A stretch of DNA of 64,000 nt from Lachnospiraceae bacterium AD3010 (lineage in GTDB: Bacteria > Bacillota > Clostridia > Lachnospirales > Lachnospiraceae), in the NCBI GenBank assembly GCA_000622025.1, contig JHWU01000008.1, positions 124,001 through 188,000 of the forward strand. Direction: 5' to 3'. A model generated the notes under the pieces. The model had not been told where the DNA came from and ran no database searches. It was given only the letters and a program-made list of their open reading frames with translations. The position numbers were made by a program, and so were the translations under genes. Of this stretch, positions 1 to 10,007 are shown in pieces. Each line of letters opens with the position of its first letter. The first letter of the stretch is position 1.

Positions 1-524
1 TCAAGAGCCAGGATATTATTGGGCTCACGCAGGATTTTTTTCAGGATCTCACTATCAGGACCTAATTCATCTGAAATGCAGGCCTTCACCGCTGCCTCTC
101 TCGCGGCGGGAAAGGGATCTCCGCTCTTCAGCCTGTCCTTAAGTACAGATCTGTATTCGGGGCTCTCCTCTGAAAGAACTGACGAAACCCTGTCAAGGGC
201 TGCCATATCCCCTGTCTCACTTCCGAAAACAATATGGTCAATGCAAAGCTTATTTAAGATACTTACTGCGCCGGAGGCAAAGCCCTCTGCGGAAGAGAGT
301 GCGAACTGGGGAGGCAGCTCGAATACCGCGTCAGATCCGTTTCTTAAGGCAGCATTGATCCTGACACCCATATCAAATACCGCAGGCTCACCCCGCTGCA
401 CAAAGTTCCCGCTCATAAGGACGATAACATAGTCTGCCCCCGTATCCTCACGGGCTTTGTCAAGTATATATTTATGTCCCTTATGAAAGGGGTTGAATTC
501 CGCAATGACCGCTGTGATCTTCAT
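1..524 (-). CDS. tmcAL: tRNA(Met) cytidine acetate ligase TmcAL (3' end outside window)
   Basis: The first 174 codons are visible, starting at an ATG whose complement lies at 522-524. The family ligates acetate to the wobble cytidine of elongator tRNA-Met using ATP. The N-terminus reads MKITAVIAEFNPFHKGHKYI, with the nucleotidyltransferase signature F13-H-K-G-H17, followed by LMSGNFVQRGEPA near residues 36-48, both diagnostic of the YlbM/TmcAL family. A later ELPPQFALSSAEGFA stretch also fits. Full-length members are about 400 residues, so more than half is missing beyond the window edge. No strong ribosome site precedes the start. The gene is divergent from the chemoreceptor at 671. Family assignment is firm. 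Confidence 0.9.
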   Translation of the reverse strand, partial: MKITAVIAEFNPFHKGHKYILDKAREDTGADYVIVLMSGNFVQRGEPAVFDMGVRINAALRNGSDAVFELPPQFALSSAEGFASGAVSILNKLCIDHIVFGSETGDMAALDRVSSVLSEESPEYRSVLKDRLKSGDPFPAAREAAVKACISDELGPDSEILKKILREPNNILAL

Positions 525-670
525 TTTGTTAAATATAACCATAGTAACGGCAAAAGTCAAAAGGACATTTAAGCTAATTGCAAATACCCCTTTTCATTAG
601 CTCAATGATTTGATAAAATATCATCTGATAATAAAAAAAGGTAGTGTTTTACACTGCCCAGGAGGTATTT

Positions 671-2437
671 ATGAGGTTAAGGGATGAGGACACCGGAAGA
701 AGTGGTGTTCAGGAGAAAAAAGCAGCAAACAACAAGGATTCCGTTAAGTATACCGGACTTCCTTCCATTAAGCACTATGTGCTTATACTTCTTGCTTTGA
801 GTATGCTCATAGTGTCGGCTATTCTTGTTGAAATGGCCGTGGTTTCCTTCTCCAATGAGGAACAGAGGCTTGTAAAGAACAATATGAACGAGATGGCGAA
901 TTCCTACGGGACAATGATTAATTCCCGTTACGAAACCTTCGGTACCATGAGCCGGGGGACAGCCTTTGATATTCTCGACGGTATAAAGATCGCCGGAGTT
1001 GATTCAAGCTATATGTATCTCGTTGATAAGGATGGGAATATGATGTACCACCCGACTCCCGAAAAGATCGGGGAGCCTGTCGAGAATGAAGTCGTAAAAG
1101 GCTTAAGAGCACAGATAGAGGCCGGTGTCATTCCGGAGCCCGGTGTGATCGAATATACCTTTAAGGGTTCGAAAAAGCTTGCTGCTTACTATATTACGGC
1201 AAAGGGCGGCAATATGATCCTGGTTGTAAGTGCGGATAAGGATGATGTTCTTGCTCCTATAAATAATTTCAGGAGAAACGCCATCATAACCTTTATTTTG
1301 TGTGTAGTGGTGCTTTCCATTATCATGTACTTCCTTGTTGGTCTTGTGCTTAAGCCGATCGGGGTTATCGTTAAACTTATTGACCGTACCGCAGCGCTTG
1401 ATTTCACCCACTATGCCGCAACGGAGGCCGTCGTAAAGAGAAGGGATGAGACAGGTCAGATAACCCGCTCCATCGGTAATATGAGAAAGGTAATAAGGGA
1501 GATCGTTTATCAGCTGGATGAGGCAAGTAACAGCCTGAACAGCAATGCAAATGACCTTAAGGACACCACAAATCAGGTTAATATCAATTCCTCCGACAAT
1601 TCCGCAACCAGCGAGACTCTGGCAGCCGGAATGCAGGAGACCTCTGCTAATGCCGAGACCATCAACAACAATATCGTTGATATCTTTGAAAATGTGCAGA
1701 ATATTTCGAAGGTGGCTTCCGATTCCGAGGCTTCCGCTGAGGAGATACAGGTTAAGGTCGACAAGCTTTCAAAGGATGTTCTGAAGGCTCAGAAGAATAC
1801 TCAGGATATCTACAGCTCTGTTAAGGCACAGTCCGAGGAGGCTATTGAAAAGTCAAAGGCCGTTCAGAAGATCAATGCTCTTACAGACACCATAAAGTCC
1901 ATTGCAGACCAGACAAACCTCCTTTCACTCAATGCTTCGATAGAGGCCGCCAGAGCAGGAGAGTCGGGTCGCGGCTTCGCGGTTGTTGCCGAGGAGATCG
2001 GTTCCCTTGCTACACAGTCGGGTGAGACCGTTGACGGTATTTCCGAGATCGTTTCCGAGGTAAATGATGCTGTTACCCATATGTCACAGTGCCTGCAGGA
2101 AATGCTTGACTTTATTGATAAGAATGTTATGAGTGACTATGAATCCTTCAGTGAGGTTACTACAAGCTATAATAATGACGCTCACTTCTTCGGCGAGAAT
2201 ATGAGCGACATAAAGACAAGGATACAGGGACTTACAACCACCATTGACGACATCAAAGCAGCGATCTCCGGTATCAATGAGACCATGGGAGATGCGGCAA
2301 ACGGCGTAACGGATGTAGCCCAGAGAACATCCGATGTGGTCAGACTCACTGAGCACACCAATGATCTTGTTGACCAGAGCACCAGCTATTCCGAAGAGCT
2401 TCGTCAGATCGTAGAAAAGTTCAGACTTGGAAGCTGA
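671..2437 (+). CDS. Methyl-accepting chemotaxis protein with extracellular sensor domain
   Basis: A 588-residue transmembrane chemoreceptor that would signal through CheW/CheA. I start it at ATG 671 because GGAGG at 661-665 has ideal spacing; an in-frame GTG at 644 lacks such a site. A cytoplasmic tail of about 34 residues precedes TM1 (about 36-58). An extracellular region of about 140 residues has Cache-like features ([15 protein letters not shown]). TM2 lies near 203-227, then a HAMP-like linker and a long coiled coil. The hairpin tip carries the conserved [18 protein letters not shown] near 425-442. No C-terminal CheR-tethering pentapeptide is seen. It is monocistronic, ended by a strong terminator at 2465. 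The ligand cannot be deduced. Confidence 0.95.
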   Translation: MRLRDEDTGRSGVQEKKAANNKDSVKYTGLPSIKHYVLILLALSMLIVSAILVEMAVVSFSNEEQRLVKNNMNEMANSYGTMINSRYETFGTMSRGTAFDILDGIKIAGVDSSYMYLVDKDGNMMYHPTPEKIGEPVENEVVKGLRAQIEAGVIPEPGVIEYTFKGSKKLAAYYITAKGGNMILVVSADKDDVLAPINNFRRNAIITFILCVVVLSIIMYFLVGLVLKPIGVIVKLIDRTAALDFTHYAATEAVVKRRDETGQITRSIGNMRKVIREIVYQLDEASNSLNSNANDLKDTTNQVNINSSDNSATSETLAAGMQETSANAETINNNIVDIFENVQNISKVASDSEASAEEIQVKVDKLSKDVLKAQKNTQDIYSSVKAQSEEAIEKSKAVQKINALTDTIKSIADQTNLLSLNASIEAARAGESGRGFAVVAEEIGSLATQSGETVDGISEIVSEVNDAVTHMSQCLQEMLDFIDKNVMSDYESFSEVTTSYNNDAHFFGENMSDIKTRIQGLTTTIDDIKAAISGINETMGDAANGVTDVAQRTSDVVRLTEHTNDLVDQSTSYSEELRQIVEKFRLGS

Positions 2438-2464
2438 TAAGCAGGATCGGGAATATATGCTATA

Positions 2465-2497
2465 ATATACCGGCGGAAGAACCGCCGGTATATTTTT
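2465..2497 (+). terminator. Rho-independent terminator after the chemoreceptor
   Basis: A perfect 12-bp stem (ATATACCGGCGG paired with its complement) with loop AAGAA is followed by five T residues at 2493-2497. It lies 28 bp after the chemoreceptor stop. Confidence 0.92.
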
Positions 2498-2548
2498 GAG
2501 CAAATATTTGTGGGGCACTGCCGCGCATAGCGCGTCAAAACGTGCCCG

Positions 2549-2571
2549 AAAAATGTCCACCGGACATTTTT
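2549..2571. repeat. A/T-capped hairpin AAAAATGTCC-ACC-GGACATTTTT
   Basis: A perfect 10-bp inverted repeat with a 3-base loop, symmetric enough to terminate transcription in both directions. A related TGTCCA..TGGACA palindrome occurs inside the MITE-like element near 27470. It precedes mutS by about 60 bp, and a partial copy of the dispersed TTCTGAGCGAAGC repeat follows it. Confidence 0.6.
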
Positions 2572-2629
2572 CCTTTCTGAGCGAAGCAAAGAATCTTTTG
2601 ATACGAAAACATAGAAATAAGGATACACT

Positions 2630-5311
2630 TTGGATTTTACGGAAATAAAAAAAGACAAAAATCTCTCCCCTATGATGGCGCACTATATATCAATGAGAGA
2701 GAAGTATGAAGACTGCATATTATTCTACCGTCTCGGTGATTTTTATGAGATGTTTTTTGATGATGCAAAGACGGTATCCTCAGAGCTTGATCTGGCACTT
2801 ACCGGAAAGGCCTGCGGTCTGCCTGAAAAGGCTCCGATGTGCGGTGTTCCCTTTCATTCTGTCGATACTTATCTGAATCAGCTTGTGAAGAACGGCTACA
2901 AGGTGGCTATCTGCGAGCAGCTGGAAAACCCGAAGGAAGCAAAGGGTATAGTAAAAAGGGATGTTATAAGGATAGTTACGCCGGGCACCAGCCTGGACGT
3001 CCAGTCAATGGATGATAAAAATAACAGCTTCCTTATGTCCGTGGTTTATGCCGGAAGCCGTTTCGGTATATCCGCGGCAGACCTCACCACGGGAAGCTTC
3101 AAGCTTACAGAATGCGGATCATTTGCCTCCCTTATGGATGAGGTTTATAAAATAAATCCCAAAGAGATAATCTGCAATAAAGAGCTTATGATGACGGGCT
3201 TTGACGCACCGGCTCTGAGGTCTAAGCTCGGCATCATAGTAAACCAGCTCGACAGCCGCTATTTTAGGGAGGAGAGAGTCCGTTCCGTTCTGGAAGAACA
3301 CTTCAGGGTAAAAAGCCTTGACGGCCTGGGGCTTGCGGATCTTCCGATAGGCATAATGGCTGCGGGAGCGGTGCTAATCTACCTTAAGGAAACCCAGAAA
3401 AGCGATCTCGGGAATTTTCTCTCGATCCACCCCTATATAAATTCCGATTTTCTTTTGATCGATTCTGCATCCCGCCGGAATTTGGAGCTCACGGAAACAC
3501 TTCGGGATAAGCGCCGTAAGGGAAGCCTTATCTGGGTTCTTGATCACACGAAGACCGCTATGGGAGGGCGGAAGCTCAGGAATTCCATAGAAGAACCGCT
3601 GATCGATGCAGAGCTTATAAACCGTCGTCTGGATGCGGTGGAAGAACTTAATTCCTCCGTTATTGACAGGGATGAGCTCCGTGAGTATTTAAGCCCTATC
3701 TACGATCTTGAGAGGCTTTTATGCAAGATCACCTACGGCTCTGCAAATCCGAGGGATCTTATTATGCTTAAGAGCTCATTTAAGATGCTGCCTCCGGTAA
3801 AAAGACTTTGCGGAAGCTTTGACTCGCTTTTATTGCAGGAGCTTTCCGCTAAGATAGATACACTGGATGATATTTACGAGCTTATTGAGAATTCTATTGT
3901 TGATGACCCGCCGCTTGCAATGAAGGATGGCGGCATTATCAGGGATAACTATGACAAGAACGTGGATGAGCTCCGTATGGTCCATACCAACGGGAAAAAA
4001 TGGCTTGCAGAGCTTGAGGAGAGGGAAAGGGAAAAAACCGGGATAAAGAACCTGAAGATCAAATTCAGCAAGGTCTTCGGCTACGCCATAGAGATCACGA
4101 ATTCCTATCTCGATAAGGTTCCCGATCATTACATTAGAAAGCAGACCCTGACCGGGGGAGAGCGCTTTATAACAGATGAGCTTAAGGAAATGGAGGATAA
4201 GATCCTAAACTCCGCAGACCGGCTTACGGAGCTTGAATACAGGCTCTTTGACGGCATAAGGAAGAAGGTGGCGGAGAATATTTCAAGGATCCTTGAGGAT
4301 GCGGATGTCATAGCAGCCCTCGATTTCCTCCAGTCTCTTTCCTATGCGGCAGAGCATTATAATTACTGCAGACCGAAAATAAATGAAAAGGGCTATATCC
4401 ACGTAAAAGAAGGACGTCATCCTGTGGTGGAGAGGATGATGGATACTGACTCCTTTATTCCAAACGACATCAATCTGGACAATAATAAAAATCTGATCTC
4501 CATTATCACAGGGCCCAATATGGCAGGGAAATCCACCTATATGCGTGAGTGCGCCCTTATAACCCTGATGGCTCATATCGGGAGCTTTGTACCTGCTAAA
4601 AGTGCGGATATCTCCATAGTTGACCGGATCTTTACAAGGGTCGGCGCCAGCGACGACCTTTCAAGCGGACAGTCCACCTTTATGGTGGAAATGAATGAGG
4701 TTGCAAATATACTCCGTAATGCTACGGATAAATCCCTTCTTATCCTTGATGAGATAGGACGCGGAACCTCCACTTATGACGGGCTTTCCATTGCCTGGGC
4801 TGTGATCGAGCATATCGCCGACAAAAATAAGCTCGGGGCGAAGACTCTGTTTGCTACCCACTACCATGAGCTTACAGAGCTTGAAGGTAAGATACCGGGC
4901 TTAAACAATTACTGTGTTGCTGTTAAGGAAAACGGCAGGGATGTGGTCTTTTTAAGAAAAATAATCCGTGGAGGCGCAGACAGATCCTACGGGATCCACG
5001 TTGCCAGGCTTGCCGGTGTTCCGGATTCGGTGACGGACAGAGCTGAAGAGATAGCAGCAGACCTTGCGGATAATGATATTACCTTTAATCTGAGCAGTAT
5101 TGCGGATGAAAGCCAGGCAAACATTATCGGGAGCGGCAGGGGCGTAAGACGTTATGATGAAGTGGACTTAAACCAGATGTCCTTATTTGACACCTTAAGT
5201 GACAATGATATATTAAAGCAGCTTTCCGAGCTTGACTTAAGCCATATGACACCAATGGACGCCTTAAACCACCTGTACAAGCTGCAGAATGACATAAAAA
5301 ACCGCTGGTGA
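2630..5311 (+). CDS. mutS: DNA mismatch repair ATPase MutS
   Basis: An 893-residue MutS that recognises mismatches and small loops and recruits MutL. The mismatch-reading motif F38-Y-E40 lies in RLGDFYEMFF. The ATPase has Walker A GPNMAGKST near 628-636, Walker B LLILDEIGRGTSTYDG near 702-717, and FATHYHEL downstream. A sliding-clamp-binding pentapeptide QMSLF sits near 847-851, as in other Gram-positive MutS. Length is normal. TTG at 2630 is chosen as start, with AAGG 7 bp upstream; the next option, ATG 2672, would remove residues common in orthologues. mutL and miaA follow in the same orientation. Confidence 0.96.
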   Translation: MDFTEIKKDKNLSPMMAHYISMREKYEDCILFYRLGDFYEMFFDDAKTVSSELDLALTGKACGLPEKAPMCGVPFHSVDTYLNQLVKNGYKVAICEQLENPKEAKGIVKRDVIRIVTPGTSLDVQSMDDKNNSFLMSVVYAGSRFGISAADLTTGSFKLTECGSFASLMDEVYKINPKEIICNKELMMTGFDAPALRSKLGIIVNQLDSRYFREERVRSVLEEHFRVKSLDGLGLADLPIGIMAAGAVLIYLKETQKSDLGNFLSIHPYINSDFLLIDSASRRNLELTETLRDKRRKGSLIWVLDHTKTAMGGRKLRNSIEEPLIDAELINRRLDAVEELNSSVIDRDELREYLSPIYDLERLLCKITYGSANPRDLIMLKSSFKMLPPVKRLCGSFDSLLLQELSAKIDTLDDIYELIENSIVDDPPLAMKDGGIIRDNYDKNVDELRMVHTNGKKWLAELEEREREKTGIKNLKIKFSKVFGYAIEITNSYLDKVPDHYIRKQTLTGGERFITDELKEMEDKILNSADRLTELEYRLFDGIRKKVAENISRILEDADVIAALDFLQSLSYAAEHYNYCRPKINEKGYIHVKEGRHPVVERMMDTDSFIPNDINLDNNKNLISIITGPNMAGKSTYMRECALITLMAHIGSFVPAKSADISIVDRIFTRVGASDDLSSGQSTFMVEMNEVANILRNATDKSLLILDEIGRGTSTYDGLSIAWAVIEHIADKNKLGAKTLFATHYHELTELEGKIPGLNNYCVAVKENGRDVVFLRKIIRGGADRSYGIHVARLAGVPDSVTDRAEEIAADLADNDITFNLSSIADESQANIIGSGRGVRRYDEVDLNQMSLFDTLSDNDILKQLSELDLSHMTPMDALNHLYKLQNDIKNRW

Positions 5312-5357
5312 AACGTCACCCCGGATCCGGACAGCGACGGCTACTTGGCGAATCCAT

Positions 5358-5435
5358 CTGTCATTCTGAGGGCGCAGCCCGAAGAATCTTTCTGACAGAA
5401 CGGTCTAAACGATCCTTCGATTCGCTCAGGATAAC
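5358..5435. repeat. Two dispersed palindromes (REP-B on -, REP-A on +) between mutS and mutL
   Basis: 5358-5389 reads on the minus strand as GATTCTTCGGGCTGCGCCCTC followed by AGAATGACAG. 5411-5435 is a plus-strand copy of GATCCTTCG-TTCGCTCAGGAT with one substitution. The two differ in the apical hairpin but share the flanking stem layout. They fill most of the 168-bp gap and belong to the repeat family noted near 8.6, 10.7, 18.8, 22.6, 25.9, 58.1 and 62.3 kb. Confidence 0.85.
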
Positions 5436-5479
5436 GTTACTTACAAAAGGGTTACAGGTTAGATAAAATCAGGGAAACT

Positions 5480-7381
5480 ATGATACAGGTACTTGACAGT
5501 AAAACAATAGACAAGATCGCTGCCGGAGAGGTGGTGGAGAGACCGGCATCCGTTGTGAAGGAACTCCTTGAAAACGCGGTGGATGCGGGCGCTACAAGGA
5601 TTTCAGTGGATATAAAGAACGGAGGCATCGACGAGATACGTGTCAGTGACAACGGCTCCGGAATAGGAAGAAATGAGGTCCGTACCGCATTTCTGCCCCA
5701 TGCCACAAGCAAATTAAAAAATATAGAGGATCTCTTTATCCTTAAAAGCCTGGGCTTCAGGGGAGAAGCGCTCCCAAGTATCGCAGCCGTTTCGAAGGTA
5801 AGGATGTTTACGAAGACCCCATCCGATCCTCTTGGGATAAAATACGTGATCGAGGGCGGAACAGAGGTATCCTTTGAAGAAGCCGGTGTCCCCGACGGAA
5901 CAACCTTTATCGTAAATGATCTCTTTTTCAATACTCCTGCCAGACGGAAATTCTTAAAAAGCGCCAATACAGAGGCCGGACACATAAGTACTCTGGTTGA
6001 AGAGATCGCTCTTTCAAATCCCGGTATTTCCATTAAATACAGTGTAAACGGATCAAATAAGCTCTTTACAGGCGGAAACGGGGACTTAAGGGAGGTAATT
6101 TACAGGATCTACGGACGGGAGATAGCCGACTCACTTCTTCCACTGAAGGTATCTTCGGGAGATATGTCATTATCCGGCTTTATTTCAAAGCCGATCATTG
6201 CCCGTAGCAGCAGAGTGATGGAAAACTATTTCGTGAATTCCCGCTATATAAAGGATGATATCATTTCAAAGGCGATTGAAGACGGCTATGCCGGCTTTCT
6301 GATGCAGCACAGATTCCCCTTTACTGTCCTAAAGCTTGATATCCCCTGTGAAAATGTGGATATAAACGTCCACCCGAGGAAAATGGAGATAAAGCTGTCT
6401 GACGGTCCCGGGGTATATGATTTTGTAAGAAACGCCGTAAAGGACACACTTTCAAACCGGGAATTTATAAATGACTTCGATTTTGAAAAGGAAACTCTGC
6501 TCAAACCTTCGAGACCGGATATCCCCGAAAAAGCCCCGGAGCCCTTTGAAGCAGTAAAAACGGTCACGTATACAGAAAACAGTGATAAGCCGCTTCCCTT
6601 ATTTAAGGAGGAGACCGTTTATGATGCGGAAAAAAGCTCTCAGTTAATTCCAAATGAGAGAGAGGATCAGCGTCCTGCCCCTGTTCTCCCGGATACGATC
6701 GAGGAAGCAGAGGAAGCGCCGCTTGAAAATCCCCGGTTTGAAGATGGAGTAAAGGGCTCACAGCTCGATCTTTTCGAGGAAAAGATACTTTCGAGGGATG
6801 CGTCAAAGGAATTTAAGATCGTGGGACAGATCTTTGACACCTACTGGATAATAGAGTACAAAGACGAAATGCTTATGATAGACCAGCACGCGGCTCATGA
6901 GAAGGTAAATTACGAGAGCTTCTTAGAGCAGTTCAAAAAGAGGTCTGTTATCACTCAGAACCTTAATCCGCCGATCATTATGACTTTAAGCGGTGAGCAG
7001 AGGTCGGTACTTGAAAGATTTTTACCGAGATTCATTGAAATGGGCTTTGAGATCGAGCCCTTCGGAGGAAATGATTTCGCAGTAAGGACAGTCCCCTATA
7101 ATCTCTACGGCCTTAACGATAGGGAGGTTATGACTGCTTTACTTGACGAGCTTCAATCAGGTATTAAGGATGAGGATATAGGCATAATCCATGATAAGAT
7201 CGCATCGATGTCCTGCAAGGCAGCCATTAAGGGGAATACTGCAATAAGCTTAAATGAGGCTGAGGCACTTATTGAACAGCTCCTTTCCTGCAAGGACCCC
7301 TACAACTGCCCACATGGCCGTCCCACCATCATCAAGATGTCAAAAAAAGAGCTGGAAAAGAAGTTTAAGCGGGTATTGTGA
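5480..7381 (+). CDS. mutL: DNA mismatch repair endonuclease MutL
   Basis: A 633-residue MutL that nicks the daughter strand after activation by MutS and the clamp. The N-terminal GHKL ATPase has LLENAVDAGA near 30-40, DNGSGI, and LGFRGEALPSI near 93-104. The C-terminal endonuclease has DQHAAHEKVNYE from about 468, matching DQHA(X)2E(X)4E, and the metal-site residues SCKAAIK and CPHGRP near 610. An acidic linker separates the domains and contains QLDLF near 427-431, a match to the clamp-binding consensus. The stop overlaps the miaA start by one base (TGATG), so the genes are probably translationally coupled. Confidence 0.96.
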   Translation: MIQVLDSKTIDKIAAGEVVERPASVVKELLENAVDAGATRISVDIKNGGIDEIRVSDNGSGIGRNEVRTAFLPHATSKLKNIEDLFILKSLGFRGEALPSIAAVSKVRMFTKTPSDPLGIKYVIEGGTEVSFEEAGVPDGTTFIVNDLFFNTPARRKFLKSANTEAGHISTLVEEIALSNPGISIKYSVNGSNKLFTGGNGDLREVIYRIYGREIADSLLPLKVSSGDMSLSGFISKPIIARSSRVMENYFVNSRYIKDDIISKAIEDGYAGFLMQHRFPFTVLKLDIPCENVDINVHPRKMEIKLSDGPGVYDFVRNAVKDTLSNREFINDFDFEKETLLKPSRPDIPEKAPEPFEAVKTVTYTENSDKPLPLFKEETVYDAEKSSQLIPNEREDQRPAPVLPDTIEEAEEAPLENPRFEDGVKGSQLDLFEEKILSRDASKEFKIVGQIFDTYWIIEYKDEMLMIDQHAAHEKVNYESFLEQFKKRSVITQNLNPPIIMTLSGEQRSVLERFLPRFIEMGFEIEPFGGNDFAVRTVPYNLYGLNDREVMTALLDELQSGIKDEDIGIIHDKIASMSCKAAIKGNTAISLNEAEALIEQLLSCKDPYNCPHGRPTIIKMSKKELEKKFKRVL

Positions 7382-8301
7382 TGAAGGATAAACGCCTGAC
7401 AGTTCTCGCGGGACCCACAGCTGTAGGAAAGACCGAGCTTTCTCTTAAGCTTGCAAAAAGGCTGGATGCCGAGATAATCTCCGCGGATTCGATACAGGTT
7501 TATAAACACATGGATATAGGCTCTGCAAAGATCACGGAGCGTGAGATGATGGGAATCCCCCACCACCTTATTGATTTCCTGGAGCCAACGGAAAGCTTTG
7601 ATGTAGCCGCGTTTGTTTCCCGTGCAAAGTCCGTCATTACGGATATCCGTTCAAGAGGAAAACTTCCCCTTATTGTCGGAGGCACAGGCTTTTATCTTCA
7701 CGCTCTGATCTACGACAATGATTTTTCCGACGGCGCTTCTGACCCGGAATACAGGGCTGAGCTTGAAAGAGAGGCACTTGACCCCGCTAATGACCTGTAC
7801 GAAAGACTTCATCATATTGATCCCGCGTCCTCTGACGCAATTCCTCCCGGCAACGTTAAGAGAGTGATCAGGGCTCTGGAATACCACCACGTGACCGGAA
7901 AAAGGATCTCGGATCACAATAAAGAAGAGCGCGAAAAGGAATCTCCCTATGATCTTAAGTTTTTTGTTCTGACCCTCCCCCGTGATATACTCTATGAACG
8001 GATAAACAGAAGAGTTGATATCATGGTGGAAAAGGGACTTTTTGAGGAAACGAAGAAGCTTATCGATCTGGGTGTAAGACCCGAAATGACATCTATGCAG
8101 GGCTTAGGCTATAAGCAGGCCTATCTTTACTTAACCGGCTCTTACACAAGAGACGAAGCCATTGACGCCATAAAAAGAGAGACTCGCCACTTCGCAAAGC
8201 GGCAGCTTACCTGGTTTCGAAAGGAAAAGGAAGCCGTTTTTATCGACAAGAGCAGCTTTTCCTCGGATGATGAGATCATTGACTATATGTTGCTACATTG
8301 A
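7381..8301 (+). CDS. miaA: tRNA dimethylallyltransferase MiaA
   Basis: A 306-residue enzyme that transfers a dimethylallyl group to N6 of A37 in tRNAs reading UNN codons. The P-loop GPTAVGKT lies near residues 9-16 and the substrate motif ISADSIQVYKHMDIGSAK near 34-51. GGTGFYLHALI and RRVDIMVEKGLFEE are also typical. The ATG at 7381 shares its A with the mutL TGA; a GTG one codon earlier is possible. The mutSL-miaA order is common in Firmicutes. Length is normal. A long inverted repeat follows. Confidence 0.95.
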   Translation: MKDKRLTVLAGPTAVGKTELSLKLAKRLDAEIISADSIQVYKHMDIGSAKITEREMMGIPHHLIDFLEPTESFDVAAFVSRAKSVITDIRSRGKLPLIVGGTGFYLHALIYDNDFSDGASDPEYRAELEREALDPANDLYERLHHIDPASSDAIPPGNVKRVIRALEYHHVTGKRISDHNKEEREKESPYDLKFFVLTLPRDILYERINRRVDIMVEKGLFEETKKLIDLGVRPEMTSMQGLGYKQAYLYLTGSYTRDEAIDAIKRETRHFAKRQLTWFRKEKEAVFIDKSSFSSDDEIIDYMLLH

Positions 8302-8316
8302 TGTTTCCGTTTACAC

Positions 8317-8536
8317 GTGTATCCGAATGTGCACCGGATTTCCGTGCTCGTGTCGTGACGAAGTCTTCTAAGCTCGCCAGGAAGGGCTGACAATGACGGA
8401 CGCGCCGCCTTTATTCACATCCTTGTTCAATTACGGCTAAAAAGCACATCCGTGTGCTTTTTGCGCTGTTTGTTTAGGCTCACTAAGAAGCTTCGTCAGG
8501 ACCTGCGCGCGCAAATCCGGCACACATCGGATACAC
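8317..8536. repeat. 220-bp imperfect long inverted repeat in the miaA / PLP-enzyme gap
   Basis: The left arm starts GTGTATCCGAATGTGCACCG at 8317. The complement of the right arm ends at 8536 and reads GTGTATCCGATGTGTGCCGG. Both arms go on with recognisable similarity for about 62 bp, including TGACGAAG..TTCTAAG against TGACGAAGCTTCTTAG. The centre holds the terminator-like hairpin at 8439-8462. No coding frame is seen in the 341-bp gap. It could be a non-autonomous element or a large RNA fold. Confidence 0.65.
8439..8462 (+). terminator. Hairpin AAAAAGCACA-TCCG-TGTGCTTTTT, likely miaA terminator
   Basis: A perfect 10-bp stem with a TCCG tetraloop and a T-run forming its 3' side. It lies 140 bp after miaA and can act on either strand. 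Confidence 0.75.
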
Positions 8537-8580
8537 ATTTGGCTGAAACATATAAGTGTTTATTTCGTATTGGTTAAAAA

Positions 8581-8605
8581 GATTCTTCGCTTCGCTCAGA
8601 ATGAC
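8581..8605 (+). repeat. Dispersed palindrome, ATTCT/AGAAT variant
   Basis: GATTCTTCGCTTCGCTCAGAATGAC has the same apex as the ATCCT/AGGAT form but with the outer stem C-G pair replaced by T-A on both sides, a compensatory change. It ends about 25 bp before the ribosome site of the next gene. Confidence 0.85.
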
Positions 8606-8642
8606 ATAGTAGTGGAAAACAGCTTTATTAGAGGAGAAACAA

Positions 8643-9935
8643 ATGAGCACTAAAGAGATGTACAGATCCCTCGGTATCAGGGAAGAGATATATGAACTCG
8701 GGGAAAAGGTCTTACTTGAGCTTAAACCCAGGTTTGAGAAAATAGATGAAACCGCCGAATATAACCAGCTTAAGATAATCAATGCATTCCATAAGGAAAG
8801 GGTAAGCGAAGCCTGCTTATACGGCACAAAGGGATATGGCTATAATGATCTGGGAAGAGATACACTGGAAAGGGTATATGCTGATGTATTTAAAACCGAG
8901 GATGCCCTTGTACGTCCCCAGATAACCTGCGGAACCCACGCTCTGGCGCTGGCGCTTATGTCAAATCTCCGGCCCGGAGATGAGCTTTTAAGTGCTGCCG
9001 GAAAGCCATATGACACCTTAGAGGAGGTAATAGGTATCAGGGAAAGCCGGGGAAGCTTAAAGGAATACGGTATAAGCTATGCTCAGGCCGACTTAAAAAG
9101 TGACGGAAGCTTTGACTTTGATTCTATCCGTGAAAAGATAAATGAAAGAACAAAGCTTGTGACCATTCAGCGTTCAAAGGGCTACCAGACGAGACGTTCC
9201 TTCGGTGTCAGGGATATAGCGGAAGCAATCGGTTTTATAAGATCGATAAAGCCTGAAGTAAAGATCATGATAGACAACTGCTACGGGGAATTCGTAGAGA
9301 GGGAAGAGCCCTCTGAATACGGTGCGGATATGGTGGTCGGATCTCTTATAAAAAATCCCGGAGGAGGACTTGCTCCGATAGGCGGCTATATCTGCGGCAC
9401 AAAAGAATGTGTGGAAAATGCGGCATACCGTCTGACATCTCCGGGACTTGGAAAAGAGGTTGGCGCATCACTTGGGATCCTCCCGGAATTCTATCAGGGA
9501 CTCTTTCTTTCACCGGTGATCACCGCTGCCGCCCTGAAAGGAGCCATATTTGCAGCAAATATATATGAAAGACTGGGCTTTGACGTTCTTCCGGACGGAA
9601 AGGAGGAGCGGCACGATATCATCCAGGCCGTTACCTTTAATAAAGCTGAAGCACTTATTTCCTTCTGCCGTGGAATACAGGCCGCAGCACCTGTTGACAG
9701 CTTTGTTACTCCGGAGCCCTGGGATATGCCGGGCTACGACAGCAAGGTCATAATGGCTGCAGGAAATTTTGTATCCGGCTCATCAATAGAGCTTAGCGCT
9801 GACGGTCCCCTGAAGCCGCCTTATTCGGTATACTTCCAGGGAGGCCTTACCTTTCCTCATGTAAAATACGGGATCCTGAACTCGGTCGAGTACCTGATGA
9901 GGGAAAGTGGGCAGTCAATCACCCTTCCCGATTGA
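8643..9935 (+). CDS. Aluminum-resistance-type PLP-dependent enzyme (methionine gamma-lyase-like family)
   Basis: A 430-residue fold-type I PLP enzyme of the family annotated as aluminum resistance protein or YnbB-like. The expected Schiff-base lysine lies in VVGSLIKNPGGGLAPIGGYI near residue 238, with MIDNCYGEFVE upstream supplying the cofactor-ring aspartate. The family resembles cystathionine and methionine gamma-lyases, but its physiological substrate is not settled. AGAGGAG at 8632-8638 supports ATG 8643. It commonly follows miaA in clostridia, as here. Length is typical. Confidence 0.88.
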   Translation: MSTKEMYRSLGIREEIYELGEKVLLELKPRFEKIDETAEYNQLKIINAFHKERVSEACLYGTKGYGYNDLGRDTLERVYADVFKTEDALVRPQITCGTHALALALMSNLRPGDELLSAAGKPYDTLEEVIGIRESRGSLKEYGISYAQADLKSDGSFDFDSIREKINERTKLVTIQRSKGYQTRRSFGVRDIAEAIGFIRSIKPEVKIMIDNCYGEFVEREEPSEYGADMVVGSLIKNPGGGLAPIGGYICGTKECVENAAYRLTSPGLGKEVGASLGILPEFYQGLFLSPVITAAALKGAIFAANIYERLGFDVLPDGKEERHDIIQAVTFNKAEALISFCRGIQAAAPVDSFVTPEPWDMPGYDSKVIMAAGNFVSGSSIELSADGPLKPPYSVYFQGGLTFPHVKYGILNSVEYLMRESGQSITLPD

Positions 9936-10007
9936 AGATATCCGAAAAAAATGCTAAAATAATATATCTGTCCTTTGGGGGAACTCCTTGTAGGATAAAG
10001 GAGAGCA

